A stretch of DNA of 64,000 nucleotides from CAYNWH01 sp964400885 (GTDB lineage Bacteria > Patescibacteriota > Patescibacteriia > CAIXNZ01): positions 6,657 through 70,656 of the forward strand of contig CAYNWH010000004.1 of the NCBI GenBank assembly GCA_964400885.1, in the 5' to 3' direction. Shown piece by piece: positions 32,869 to 41,160 of the stretch. Under the pieces are notes generated by a model. The model made no database searches, was not told the DNA's origin, and saw only the letters and a list, made by a program, of their open reading frames with translations. Made by a program: the position numbers and the translations under genes. The stretch's first letter is position 1; every line of letters begins with the position of its first letter.

Positions 32869-32993
32869 ATAAAAGACCCCTTTACCTTGCGGCTTAGGGT
32901 CAAAAGCTGAATTTTAGGTTAGCGCAGATGAAGGTACGCTAAAGCATCAAATTATGCTGGATCGGATTATACTGGGCTTAAATATACTGCATT
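32869..32993 (-). ncRNA. Small RNA unit 10 (about 125 nt)
   Basis: Promoter TTGACA (33023-33028), 17 nt, TAAGTA (33000-33005). Starts ATGCAGTATA. Terminator GACCCTAAGCCGCAAGG... GGGGTC (32875-32901), of the shared GACCCC/GGGGTC family. Confidence 0.8.
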
Positions 32994-33029
32994 ATTAAAT
33001 ACTTAGCAGAATATTATAATTTTGTCAAT

Positions 33030-33148
33030 AAAAAAGGCCCCAAGCTTAGCAAGCCTTGGGGCATAGACTGAACAGGACATAAATCAATGGCATAGGACTT
33101 TGCGGCAGTGAATAATAGTGAAAAGGATCCGACTTTAATCAACTGCAA
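33030..33148 (-). ncRNA. Small RNA unit 11 (about 119 nt)
   Basis: Promoter TTGACA (33178-33183), 17 nt, TAATTT (33155-33160). Starts ATTGCAGTTG; GCAGT can pair with internal ACTGC. Pre-terminator TTCAGTCTATG. Terminator GCCCCAAGGCTT-GCT-AAGCTTGGGGC (33037-33062). Confidence 0.8.
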
Positions 33149-33185
33149 TGATTTAAATTAACAAATGAACATGATTTTGTCAAGA

Positions 33186-33287
33186 AAAAAAGAAGCCCCC
33201 ATTTTAAAGAGGGCTTTCACCTGTAGTCTAATGAAGATAATTACACGGCAGGGTGCGTAACTGCAGATGATAAAATAGAACTGCAAT
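33186..33287 (-). ncRNA. Small RNA unit 12 (about 102 nt)
   Basis: Promoter TTGACA (33317-33322), 17 nt, TAGCTT (33294-33299). Starts ATTGCAGTTC. Internal hairpin TTACGCAC-CCTGCC-GTGTAA. Terminator AAGCCCTC...GGGGGCTT (33194-33216) plus T-run. Confidence 0.8.
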
Positions 33288-33333
33288 AACTTCAAGCTAA
33301 CAAAAATTTATTTTTTTGTCAAACGTTTGGAAT

Positions 33334-33455
33334 AAAAAAAGGCGAGGAATTTCTTCCTCGCCCTGCACTCTACTAAAGGACACCATACATGACGAAACAG
33401 AAGTAGAGTTGACGGGAATGCAAGCGACAATACGGAACAGAACTATACACTATAT
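33334..33455 (-). ncRNA. Small RNA unit 13 (about 122 nt)
   Basis: Promoter TTGACA (33485-33490), 17 nt, TAGTAA (33462-33467). CTCTACT pairs with AGTAGAG before the terminator GGCGAGGAA-GAAA-TTCCTCGCC (33341-33362) with seven Ts. Its promoter lies back to back with that of amrS. Confidence 0.8.
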
Positions 33456-33495
33456 GCATAATTACTATCATAGATAAAATGATCTGTCAATATGC

Positions 33496-33501
33496 TATAC
33501 T
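33496..33501 (+). promoter_or_regulatory. Extended -10 of amrS, leaderless start
   Basis: TGC-TATACT ends eight bases before the amrS ATG, so transcription should begin at or within two bases of the start codon. Confidence 0.6.
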
Positions 33502-33509
33502 AAACCTAT

Positions 33510-34372
33510 ATGAAAAAAACATTATTTTGGATAACTAAAAATAAGCAAATTCAATGTCAGTTGTGCAACCATTATTGCCTAATTTCCGAAGGCCAAACTG
33601 GCATTTGCGCTGTGCGTAAAAATATAAAAGGCCAGCTTTATTCTTTAGTTTATGGCAAAGTTATTGCGGAAAATATTGACCCGATTGAAAAAAAACCGCT
33701 TTTCCATTTCTTACCCGGCAGTCTAAGCTATTCCATTGCCACGGTTGGTTGCAACTTTAAATGCTTGCATTGCCAAAATGCTGANNNNNNNNNNNNNNNN
33801 NNNNNNNNNNNNNNNNNNNNNNNNNNNNNNNNNNNNNNNNNNNNNNNNNNNNNNNNNNNNNNNNNNNNNNNNNNNNNNNNNNNNATGCTATTAATGTTGA
33901 TTTAAAATTTTTTAATAATGAAACTTATTTAAAAATCTGCGGTGCCAAATTGCAACCGATCCTGGACAATTTAAAATTTCTAAAGAAAAATAAAATCTGG
34001 CTGGAAATTACTACTTTAATCATCCCTGATTTAAATGATTCTGAAGAAGAATTACTTAGCATTGCCAAATTCATTAAAAATGAACTGGGGGCAGAAACGC
34101 CTTGGCATGTCTCTCGCTTTTTCCCGCAATATAAACTAAAGGATCAAAACCCAACTGATGAGGAGATTATCCATAAAGCTTATGCTCTGGGCAAAGAAAT
34201 AGGCTTAAAATATGTCTATGCCGGTAATATTGTCTCTGACATTCATGAAAATACTTATTGTCCAAATTGCAATAGATTAGTGATCAGACGCACGGGCTAT
34301 AATATTGATAAGTTTGACAAAAACGATCATTGCCCAAAGTGCAATACTAAAATTGATTTGATCTTAAAATAA
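33510..34372 (+). CDS. amrS: AmmeMemoRadiSam system radical SAM protein (interrupted by an assembly gap)
   Basis: Two pieces separated by 100 Ns (33785-33884); the frame does not continue across the nominal gap length, as expected for an unsized gap, so I treat it as one gene. N-part: CQLCNHYCLISEGQTGICAVR and the radical SAM cluster motif VGCNFKCLHCQNA (CxxxCxxC). C-part: AINVDLKFF, LEITTLIIPDLNDSEEEL, PWHVSRFFPQYK, then two CxxC pairs near the end (YCPNC, HCPKC). The partners amrB and amrA are at 40281 and 41161. The system's chemistry is not established. Leaderless-type start. Confidence 0.9.
33785..33884. other. Assembly gap (100 N) inside amrS
   Basis: 100 Ns; the true length is unknown. 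Confidence 0.95.
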
Positions 34373-34472
34373 AAAGACCCCGCACCTATAGGTTTGGGGT
34401 ACTGAACTCTAATGAACAGGAAAGGACAACACTACTTTAAAGTTAAGCTGACGCAACGGTAATAAACAGCAT
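34370..34472 (-). ncRNA. Small RNA unit 14 (about 103 nt)
   Basis: Promoter TTGACA (34502-34507), 17 nt, TAAACA (34479-34484). Starts TATGCTGTT. Pre-terminator AGAGTTCAGT. Terminator ACCCCAAACC-TATA-GGTGCGGGGT (34376-34400); its U-tract touches the convergent amrS stop codon. Confidence 0.8.
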
Positions 34473-34551
34473 ATTTTATGTTTATTATATAAAATTAATT
34501 TTGTCAATAGAAAAACGGTCCGCTACACGGACAACTTGTTATCAGTAGATT

Positions 34552-34657
34552 AGAAAAGCCCCTCACCTTACGGTTTGGGGCATTTGCTTAGTAGAAAAAA
34601 TTTTGATCCAAGTCAATAGAATGCAGGACAATGTATATGGACGTAAAAGGACTGCAA
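34552..34657 (-). ncRNA. Small RNA unit 15 (about 106 nt)
   Basis: Promoter TTGACA (34686-34691), 16 nt, TATAAT (34664-34669): a consensus promoter. Starts AATTGCAGTCC. Terminator GCCCCAAACC-GTAA-GGTGAGGGGC (34558-34581). A back-up terminator GTCCG-TGTAG-CGGAC with a T-run lies at 34511-34532. Confidence 0.85.
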
Positions 34658-34697
34658 TTTGTCATTATATCAAAATTTCTAATTTTGTCAAGGAATC

Positions 34698-34810
34698 ATA
34701 AAAATGACCCCTTGCCTTATGGCTTGGGGTCTTGCAGTCTAGCATAAAGAAGCAAATGCGACTTAAGTGAACCGTAATGATAGCATACACGATAGCAGAC
34801 TACTGTAATG
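34698..34810 (-). ncRNA. Small RNA unit 16 (about 113 nt)
   Basis: Promoter TTGACA (34839-34844), 16 nt, TAATAT (34817-34822). Starts ATTACAGTAGTCTGC; AGTCT can pair with AGACT just before the terminator GACCCCAAGCC-ATA-AGGCAAGGGGTC (34706-34731). Confidence 0.8.
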
Positions 34811-34845
34811 CTTTTTATATTAAATAATTAAATTATTTTGTCAAA

Positions 34846-34952
34846 TTAAAAAGCGCTTCGCTATGCGAAATGCTTTTAGGCGAACTACACAATTACAGAA
34901 GTGAATGATAAAAGAACTTATGATAAAACACTCCAGGTCACAATACTGCAAT
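34846..34952 (-). ncRNA. Small RNA unit 17 (about 107 nt)
   Basis: Promoter TTGACA (34982-34987), 17 nt, TAATTT (34959-34964). Starts ATTGCAGTATTG; ATTGCAG can pair with internal CTGTAAT. Terminator AAGCATTTCGC-ATA-GCGAAGCGCTT (34851-34876). First unit of the array in transcription order. Confidence 0.8.
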
Positions 34953-35017
34953 TGTTTAAAATTATCAAATAAACTATATTTTGTCAATTAATAATATTTA
35001 AACATCAGCGGTTAATA

Positions 35018-35047
35018 TTGACAATTTTTATTTTTTTTGTTTAAATT
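35018..35047 (+). promoter_or_regulatory. Promoter of the 144-aa gene
   Basis: TTGACA (35018-35023), 17-18 nt, TTAAAT/TAAATT (35041-35047); divergent from array unit 17. Confidence 0.65.
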
Positions 35048-35074
35048 AAAAATCAAACTAAAAAGGAGGTATCC

Positions 35075-35509
35075 ATGGCAGCAGGACATTGTAATAGATC
35101 CTTGGCTCAAAAGTTACAGCCCCTGCAATCTACTCACCAACCCAAAGGTCATAACCTAAAAGTTGGTGACCTAATTTTTTCAGCTGATTCAACTTTGCCA
35201 ATTACTACTAAACCAGGAAAAGAAAAAGGCTTTGTTGCCAAATTATTTAAAAATGAAAAAGATGAATGGGTTGCTCAGTGCGAGCCTAAAAAAATTGATG
35301 GACCAGGCCTTTGGTGCATTATTCCAGCCCAGCCTGAAAAAGGCCAGTATATAATAATAAAAAAAATAGCGCCGACGCTTGTTCTGGGACAACTTTTTAA
35401 AAATGAACAATCGGCAGAAAAAAACCAAAAAGAAGCAACTCCAGCAGATGACCTTCAAGCCAGAATCGCTGCACTCAAAGCAAGATTTAAGCCAAAATCA
35501 TTAGATTAA
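35075..35509 (+). CDS. 144-aa protein of unknown function
   Basis: Soluble, no signal peptide. About residues 27-115 form a beta-rich stretch (LKVGDLIFSADSTLPITTKPG, FVAKLFKNEKDEW, GLWCIIPAQPEKGQYIIIKK) and the last 35 residues are a charged helix (DDLQARIAALKARFKPK). The VGDLI...Y pattern may be a small SH3- or OB-like barrel, but I do not recognise the family. Strong SD (AAAAAGGAGG, 5 nt before ATG), own promoter and terminator: another SD-class monocistronic gene, placed at the head of the array on the opposite strand. Confidence 0.75.
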   Translation: MAAGHCNRSLAQKLQPLQSTHQPKGHNLKVGDLIFSADSTLPITTKPGKEKGFVAKLFKNEKDEWVAQCEPKKIDGPGLWCIIPAQPEKGQYIIIKKIAPTLVLGQLFKNEQSAEKNQKEATPADDLQARIAALKARFKPKSLD

Positions 35510-35531
35510 ACCGACCTTCATTTATTGACAA

Positions 35532-35556
35532 GGACTGAACCCTCAGTCCCTTTTTT
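35532..35556 (+). terminator. Terminator of the 144-aa gene
   Basis: GGACTGA-ACCC-TCAGTCC then CTTTTTT, 22 nt past the stop. Confidence 0.9.
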
Positions 35557-35572
35557 ATTACATTTAAAGTGC

Positions 35573-35601
35573 TTGACATTCCCCTATTTATCTAATATAC
35601 T
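35573..35601 (+). promoter_or_regulatory. Promoter of clpB
   Basis: TTGACA (35573-35578), 17-nt spacer, TATACT (35596-35601), directly followed by the CIRCE operator. Confidence 0.9.
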
Positions 35602-35605
35602 TAAT

Positions 35606-35632
35606 TTAGCACTCATTCATTGAGAGTGCTAA
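35606..35632 (+). promoter_or_regulatory. CIRCE operator (HrcA site)
   Basis: TTAGCACTC-N9-GAGTGCTAA, an exact match to the CIRCE consensus, overlapping the predicted start of transcription. HrcA should repress clpB until heat or misfolded protein titrates GroEL. Two small hairpins (CCCCACTTTAGTGGG, CCTGCTAAAGCAGG) follow in the leader. Confidence 0.95.
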
Positions 35633-35705
35633 TAATTAATGATTATTCCCCACTTTAGTGGGCTAAAATTATCCTGCTAAAGCAGGGTATAAATAATTTC
35701 ATATT

Positions 35706-38327
35706 ATGTTCAATATAAACAAGTTCACCACTAAATCTCAAGAAGCCTTACGCCACGCCCAGGAAATCGCTGTTGATAACCAAAACCAGCAGGTTGACGC
35801 TTTGCATTTGCTGGCTGCCTTGCTTTTGCAGGAAGAAAGCTTAGTTTTAACCATCTTAAAAAAAGTCGAAGTTGATGTCAGCCAAATAAAAAATAAAATT
35901 GCCCAGCTTTTGGATAACTTCCCTAAAAGCAAAGCCGAAGTAAATTTAACCCAAATGTTTTTAACTGAAGACTTGGCTCGGGTTTTAGCTGGCGCTGAAA
36001 AAGAAGCTAAGGATTTAAAAGATGAATACATTTCTACTGAACACATTTTTTTATCAATGCTTAATACTAAAAGCAAAGTAAAATCACTTTTAGATTCTTT
36101 TAATATTTCTCATGAGCAAGTTTTAAAATTATTAGCGGAATTAAGAGGCTCGACTCACGTGACTGATCCGGAACCAGAATCAAAATTTCAGGTTTTGGAA
36201 AAATATGCGCAAAATTTTACTGAGATGGCTCGCCAAGAAAAATTAGATCCAGTCATTGGCCGTGATGATGAAATTCGCCGTGTGATGCAGGTCTTATCGC
36301 GCCGCACTAAAAATAATCCGGTTTTAATCGGCGAAGCTGGCGTGGGTAAAACAGCTATTGCTGAAGGTTTAGCCCAGCGCATAGTGGCTGGCGATGTGCC
36401 AGAAACTTTAAAAAACAAGGAATTAATTGCTTTAGATCTAGGTGCTTTAATTGCTGGTACGAAATTCCGAGGCGAATTTGAAGACCGGCTCAAAGCTGTT
36501 TTAAAAGAAGTAGAAAACTCCAATGGCCAGATTATTTTATTCATTGACGAATTGCATACTGTTGTTGGCGCCGGCGCCATTGAAGGCTCAATGGACGCTT
36601 CTAATATGTTAAAACCAGCCTTGGCCCGCGGCAAACTGCATGCTATTGGCGCTACTACTTTAAAAGAATACCAAAAATATATTGAAAAAGACCCGGCTTT
36701 AGAGCGCCGTTTCCAGCCGGTCATGGTACTTGAACCAAGTTTAGATGACACCATCGCTATCTTGCGTGGCATTAAAGAAAAATATGAAGTCCATCATGGC
36801 GTGAGAATAACTGATTCTGCTATTTTAGCTGCGGCTGAACTTTCTCAACGCTATATTACCGATCGTTTTTTGCCGGATAAAGCCGTAGATTTAATTGATG
36901 AAGCAACCTCTGCTTTACGCATGGAAATTGATTCTATGCCAGAAGAATTAGATAAAATTAAGCGTAAAATCAAACAATTAGAAATTGAAAAGGCTGCTTT
37001 GAAAAAAGAAGAAGATAAAAATTCTAAAGATAACCTCAAGACTTTGGAAAAGGAATTAAATGACCTTAAGGAAAAATCCAACCAGCTGGAATTGCATTGG
37101 AAAAATGAAAAAGAAATCATTACCCAGATCAGAGAAGTAAAAAAACAAATTGATTCTTTGAAACAAGAAGCTGATATTTTGGAAAGAAAATCAGAATTGC
37201 AAAAAGTGGCAGAAATTCGCTATGGCCAAATTCCTGAATTAGAAAAGAAAATAAAAACTTTGGAGAAAAAATTAGCCAATGTGCAAAAAGATCATAAAAT
37301 TTTAAAGGAAGAAGTAACTGAAGAAGATATTGCAGCCGTTGTATCCCGCTGGACTGGTATTCCTGTGTCAAAAATGCTGGAAACAGAATCAGAAAAATTA
37401 GTTAAAGCTGAAGATGAATTAAGAAAAAGAGTTGTTGGCCAGGATGAAGCTATCAAAGCTATTGCTAATGCGTTGCGAAGGTCGCGAGCTGGTATTGCTG
37501 AAGCTAACCGGCCTATTGGTTCTTTTATCTTCTTAGGGCCAACCGGCGTAGGTAAAACCGAATTAGCTAAAGCTTTAGCTGAATTCATGTTTAATGATGA
37601 AGATTCAATAATTAGAGTTGACATGTCTGAATACATGGAAAGACATTCTGTTTCTAAATTTATTGGCTCTCCCCCGGGCTATGTTGGCTATGAAGAAGGC
37701 GGACAATTGACTGAACAAGTCAGACGCCGACCTTATTCTGTAGTTTTATTTGATGAAATTGAAAAAGCTCATCCTCAAGTTTTTAATGTTTTATTACAAT
37801 TGCTTGATGATGGCCGCTTAACAGATGCTAAAGGTCGGGTTGTTAATTTCAAAAATACAATTATTATTATGACTTCCAATTTAGGCAACCAATTGCTCAA
37901 AGAAGTCACTTTAGGTTTTGAAGACAAATCTACGAAAAAAGAAGGCAAAGTTGATGAAGAGAAAATGAAAGAAAATGTTTATGAAGCTTTAAAAAATCAT
38001 TTCAAACCAGAATTCATTAATCGTCTGGATGAAATAATAATTTTCCATCCTTTAAATCAAAAAGAAATTGAAAAAATCATTGCCTTGCAATTAGAAATTG
38101 TTAAAAAACGTTTACTAGAGAAAAAAATCAAATTAGAATTCACTAAAAAACTAGAAGAATTTTTAGCTGCCAAAGGCTTTGATCCCCAATTTGGCGCCCG
38201 ACCTCTTAAACGTGTTATTCAGAGCCAAATTCTTAATGATCTGGCTTTGCAGATCATCGAAGGCAAGATTAAAGAAGGCCAAAAAGTCAAGGTTGATATA
38301 AGTAATAATAACGTGGTATTTAAATAA
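35706..38327 (+). CDS. clpB: ATP-dependent chaperone ClpB
   Basis: 873 aa, full length. N-domain ([16 protein letters not shown]), first AAA+ with Walker A GEAGVGKT (about 210-217) and Walker [10 protein letters not shown], a coiled-coil M domain (about 410-530), second AAA+ with [18 protein letters not shown] (about 611-628) and DEIEKAHP. The M domain identifies ClpB and not ClpC or ClpA. It disaggregates protein with DnaK. Controlled by CIRCE, its own promoter and a terminator at 38346. No SD before ATG. Confidence 0.97.
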   Translation: MFNINKFTTKSQEALRHAQEIAVDNQNQQVDALHLLAALLLQEESLVLTILKKVEVDVSQIKNKIAQLLDNFPKSKAEVNLTQMFLTEDLARVLAGAEKEAKDLKDEYISTEHIFLSMLNTKSKVKSLLDSFNISHEQVLKLLAELRGSTHVTDPEPESKFQVLEKYAQNFTEMARQEKLDPVIGRDDEIRRVMQVLSRRTKNNPVLIGEAGVGKTAIAEGLAQRIVAGDVPETLKNKELIALDLGALIAGTKFRGEFEDRLKAVLKEVENSNGQIILFIDELHTVVGAGAIEGSMDASNMLKPALARGKLHAIGATTLKEYQKYIEKDPALERRFQPVMVLEPSLDDTIAILRGIKEKYEVHHGVRITDSAILAAAELSQRYITDRFLPDKAVDLIDEATSALRMEIDSMPEELDKIKRKIKQLEIEKAALKKEEDKNSKDNLKTLEKELNDLKEKSNQLELHWKNEKEIITQIREVKKQIDSLKQEADILERKSELQKVAEIRYGQIPELEKKIKTLEKKLANVQKDHKILKEEVTEEDIAAVVSRWTGIPVSKMLETESEKLVKAEDELRKRVVGQDEAIKAIANALRRSRAGIAEANRPIGSFIFLGPTGVGKTELAKALAEFMFNDEDSIIRVDMSEYMERHSVSKFIGSPPGYVGYEEGGQLTEQVRRRPYSVVLFDEIEKAHPQVFNVLLQLLDDGRLTDAKGRVVNFKNTIIIMTSNLGNQLLKEVTLGFEDKSTKKEGKVDEEKMKENVYEALKNHFKPEFINRLDEIIIFHPLNQKEIEKIIALQLEIVKKRLLEKKIKLEFTKKLEEFLAAKGFDPQFGARPLKRVIQSQILNDLALQIIEGKIKEGQKVKVDISNNNVVFK

Positions 38328-38345
38328 AAAATCTGTTCAAATATG

Positions 38346-38377
38346 AAAACCGCTCCGACTTACGTCGGAGCGGTTTT
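38346..38377 (+). terminator. Terminator of clpB
   Basis: AAAACCGCTCCGAC-TTAC-GTCGGAGCGGTTTT, a perfect stem, 18 nt past the stop; works for either strand. Confidence 0.9.
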
Positions 38378-38394
38378 AGATTAAAAAATGTCAA

Positions 38395-38702
38395 GAATTT
38401 AAATGGCCCCCCTCCGAAGCTTTATGCTAAGGAGGGGGGCCGCGCGGCGGAATGGTCCCTAGACGGGATTTGGATGATCAGGCCGATCAGAGACCCTTGG
38501 CGAAAATCGTGCCCCCCAGCGTTCTCTTCCTTCATTCAACGCTAGCAAGCAGGATAACCAGCTATTTTACCGCTGGCAACGCCTTTTTTGCGGCCCGAAC
38601 GAGGCAGCCAAGCCGAATCTACGCTTCCCGATGATTTCCGAAATGGCCGGCTCAGGAACGCCCAAGGAACAAGGTGTCTTTTCCAACATCCGCCGCTTTC
38701 AT
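38395..38702 (-). ncRNA. Candidate structured RNA C (about 300 nt)
   Basis: GC-rich minus-strand unit with promoter TTGACA (38732-38737), 17 nt, TAATCT (38709-38714). Its 5' end GCGGCGGATG pairs with CATTCCGCCGC near the 3' end (38444-38454), closing a body of about 230 nt. It terminates in GGCCCCCCTCC/GGAGGGGGGCC (38405-38441). A short 60-codon ORF on the other strand has no SD. No marks of tmRNA, RNase P or SRP RNA found. The terminator U-tract is weak (ATTTAAATTC). Confidence 0.7.
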
Positions 38703-38745
38703 AACAACAGATTATCATAATTAACTAAATTTGTCAATATCTGGT

Positions 38746-38774
38746 TTGAATTTTAAACTATTTTATGCTAAAAT
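38746..38774 (+). promoter_or_regulatory. Promoter of the secreted-protein gene, leaderless start
   Basis: TTGAAT (38746-38751), 17-nt spacer, TGC-TAAAAT (38769-38774). The ATG at 38781 lies seven bases after the -10, so the mRNA should start at the ATG. Confidence 0.6.
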
Positions 38775-38780
38775 TTGGAT

Positions 38781-40184
38781 ATGAAAATATTAAAATTAGT
38801 TACAATTTTTATAACTCTAAGTCTAATAATTGCCCCTTTTTCATTACCTAAACAAGTAGAGGCTTTAGATTTTTACCCGCATGAGATTCTCACTAATTCT
38901 GATTTACTGGATTATGATTCCATGGATTTGGCAGCGATTTCTGATTTTTTAAATAGCCAGGCGGGAATTTTAAAAAACTACAGAACATTGGATGTTTATG
39001 GCATTGAACGTTCTGCGGCTGAAATTATTTATAATGCGGCACAAACTTATCAAATTAATCCGCGCTGGATTTTAGCTACTTTGCAAAAAGAACAAAGCTT
39101 AATCACCAACCCTTCTCCTTCCCAATACAACTTAGACTGGGCCATGGGCTATGGGGTCTGTGATTCCTGCAGTGTGGCAGATTCACAAGTAGCTATTTAT
39201 AAAGGATTTGGCATTCAAGTCGATAGAGCTACTTGGCGAGTTAAATATTATTATGACAATCCGGAAAAGTTCAATTTCCAGGTTGGCCAATTATATAATG
39301 TGGATGGCATGGATGTATTAATATATAATCAAGCAACTGCGAATCTTTACAATTATACTCCTCATATTCATGGCAATTATAATTTTTGGCTAATCTGGAA
39401 CCGCTGGTTCGCTAAAATTTATCCTGACGGTACTTTATTGCAGCAAGAAAATGAACCAGGTGTTTGGCTAATTCAAAACGGGCAAAGAAGGCCATTTTGG
39501 TCAAAAACTGCGTTAACTAGTCGTTATGATGAATCTAAAATCATCCAAGTTTCCCGAAATGATTTACAAAGATATGAAATTGGCTATCCGATTAAATATC
39601 CTAACTATTCGTTACTTGAATCATCTGATAATAAAATCTACTTAATTGTCAATAATGAGAAAAAACAAATTGAGTCAGCAGAAGTTTTTAAAGCTATTGG
39701 CTATAATCCATCAGAAGTAATTGAAGTTACAGATGAGGAATTAAGCCATTATGATGAAGGCCGCATGATTACTTTAAACAGCCTTTATCCTCAAGGCGCT
39801 TTACTCCAAGATAATAAAACCGGCGGTGTTTATTATGTAGAAGATGGCATAAAATATCCCATTTTAGCCAGAGAGATAATGCTAGCCAATTATAAAAGCT
39901 ATAAATTAACGCCAGTCAGTTCAGATGAATTGAATAGATATGTCACAGCGGCTACTGGCATTAAATTTTTTGATGGCACTTTAATCAAAACAGTTGATGA
40001 TGCCAAAGTTTATGTTATTTCCAATGGCCAAAGAAGATGGCTAGCCAATGAACAAACCTTTAATCAATTGGGCTATAAATGGTCTGATGTAATCACTATC
40101 AGCGAAAAAGTTGCTGAATTGCATCCTTTAGGCCAGCCCTTAGACTTAATGTTGCCGACTGATACGCAAATAGCCACAAAATAG
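38781..40184 (+). CDS. Secreted protein with lysozyme-like N-domain and repeat C-terminus
   Basis: 467 aa. Signal peptide (about 1-28, cut near VEA-LDF). Residues about 60-200: AAEIIYNAAQTYQINPRWILAT, LQKEQSLI and GYGVCDSC recall lysozyme/glucosaminidase-like folds, with the Glu of QKEQS a candidate catalytic acid. Residues about 210-440 hold about four repeats of the form GTLL...GVWLIQNGQRRPFWS...ALT..., known from actinobacterial and CPR surface proteins. Probably wall-active or adhesive on the cell surface. Start at the ATG because an upstream TTG would overlap the promoter spacing. Confidence 0.65.
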   Translation: MKILKLVTIFITLSLIIAPFSLPKQVEALDFYPHEILTNSDLLDYDSMDLAAISDFLNSQAGILKNYRTLDVYGIERSAAEIIYNAAQTYQINPRWILATLQKEQSLITNPSPSQYNLDWAMGYGVCDSCSVADSQVAIYKGFGIQVDRATWRVKYYYDNPEKFNFQVGQLYNVDGMDVLIYNQATANLYNYTPHIHGNYNFWLIWNRWFAKIYPDGTLLQQENEPGVWLIQNGQRRPFWSKTALTSRYDESKIIQVSRNDLQRYEIGYPIKYPNYSLLESSDNKIYLIVNNEKKQIESAEVFKAIGYNPSEVIEVTDEELSHYDEGRMITLNSLYPQGALLQDNKTGGVYYVEDGIKYPILAREIMLANYKSYKLTPVSSDELNRYVTAATGIKFFDGTLIKTVDDAKVYVISNGQRRWLANEQTFNQLGYKWSDVITISEKVAELHPLGQPLDLMLPTDTQIATK

Positions 40185-40280
40185 TAATTAGTAATTAGTC
40201 ATCAGTCATTTGTAATTGGAATCAAATTTTTTTTCAAAAATCATATAACCAATAACTATTAACAAATAACCTATAACAAT
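40185..40280. repeat. Phrase-like intergenic repeat
   Basis: Reiterated short phrases (gtaattagtcatcagtcatt, aaccaataactatt, aacaaataacc) between stop and next ATG; no ORF or hairpin. Confidence 0.45.
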
Positions 40281-41069
40281 ATGTTAGTTTTTTCAGCCAT
40301 TGTCCCCCATCCGCCAATTTTAATCCCTACTATTGGCAAGGACAATTTAGAAAAAATTCAAAAGACTGCTTCAGCCATGAAAAATTTAGAAGAATTACTT
40401 TATGCCAGCAAACCTGATGTTATTATAATCATTTCTCCTCATGGTGAAATTATTCCCGATGCCTTTTCCCTTAACTTAAACTCTACTTATCAGGCTAATT
40501 TTGAAAACTTCGGCGATTTTAAAACTAAACTAGAATTTAAAAGCAGCCCTATGCTGGCTTTACGCATTAAAGAAAGAGTTGAAGATGAATTACCTCTAAT
40601 TTTATCTAGTTCTCCTAATTTAGATCACGGTCTTGCCGTACCTCTCTATTATTTAACTCAGCATTTGAAAAATATTGAAATTATACCAATTTATTATAGC
40701 TTGTTAGATTACAAGACACATTTTCATTTTGGCCAACTTTTAAAAAAGGAAATTGCTAAAAGTGCCAAAAGAGTTGCTGTCATTGCTTCTGGCGATTTAT
40801 CGCATTGTCTAACCAAAGATGCGCCGGCAGGCTATTCAAAAGAAGGGGAAGAATTTGATAATAAACTTATTGATTTATTAAAAAATAAAAGCTACCAGAG
40901 TCTTTTAAAAATGGATGAAAAATTAATTGAAAAAGCAGCTGAATGCGGCTTACGCTCATTTCTTATTTTATTAGGCATAATTGAAGAATATGAATATAAT
41001 TTTGAAGTCCTATCATATGAAGGACCATTTGGTGTGGGCTATCTAGTAGCAAATTTTAAGTTGAAATAA
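40281..41069 (+). CDS. amrB: AmmeMemoRadiSam system protein B (MEMO1 family)
   Basis: 262 aa. SAIVPHPPILIPTIGK at the N-terminus, IIIISPHGEIIPDAF, DHGLAVPLYYL and VAVIASGDLSHCL are the conserved His/Asp-containing motifs of MEMO/class III extradiol dioxygenase-like proteins. Enzymatic role unproven. Pairs with amrA (41161) and amrS (33510). Terminator at 41094. Confidence 0.9.
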   Translation: MLVFSAIVPHPPILIPTIGKDNLEKIQKTASAMKNLEELLYASKPDVIIIISPHGEIIPDAFSLNLNSTYQANFENFGDFKTKLEFKSSPMLALRIKERVEDELPLILSSSPNLDHGLAVPLYYLTQHLKNIEIIPIYYSLLDYKTHFHFGQLLKKEIAKSAKRVAVIASGDLSHCLTKDAPAGYSKEGEEFDNKLIDLLKNKSYQSLLKMDEKLIEKAAECGLRSFLILLGIIEEYEYNFEVLSYEGPFGVGYLVANFKLK

Positions 41070-41093
41070 TAATCAAAAAATATTATTCCCAAA

Positions 41094-41128
41094 CTAAGAA
41101 GCGATTAATTAATCGCTTCTTAGTTTTT
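41094..41128 (+). terminator. Terminator after amrB
   Basis: CTAAGAAGCGATTAA and its complement TTAATCGCTTCTTAG, then TTTTT. Confidence 0.85.
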
Positions 41129-41144
41129 AAAAGACTTAACTTTA

Positions 41145-41153
41145 TGCTATATT
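41145..41153 (+). promoter_or_regulatory. Extended -10 of amrA, leaderless start
   Basis: TGC-TATATT, ending seven bases before the ATG at 41161; transcription likely starts at the ATG. Confidence 0.6.
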
Positions 41154-41160
41154 TTACTAT

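Noticed and set aside
29832..34990. CRISPR array
   Set aside because: No constant repeat of 24-40 nt. The recurring parts are promoters and terminators of variable sequence, unit length varies from 139 to 189 bp, and no cas gene is present.
29832..34990. Plus-strand transcription of the array hairpins
   Set aside because: The T-runs after the hairpins and the -35/-10 spacing are consistent only on the minus strand; on the plus strand the hairpins are preceded, not followed, by the homopolymer.
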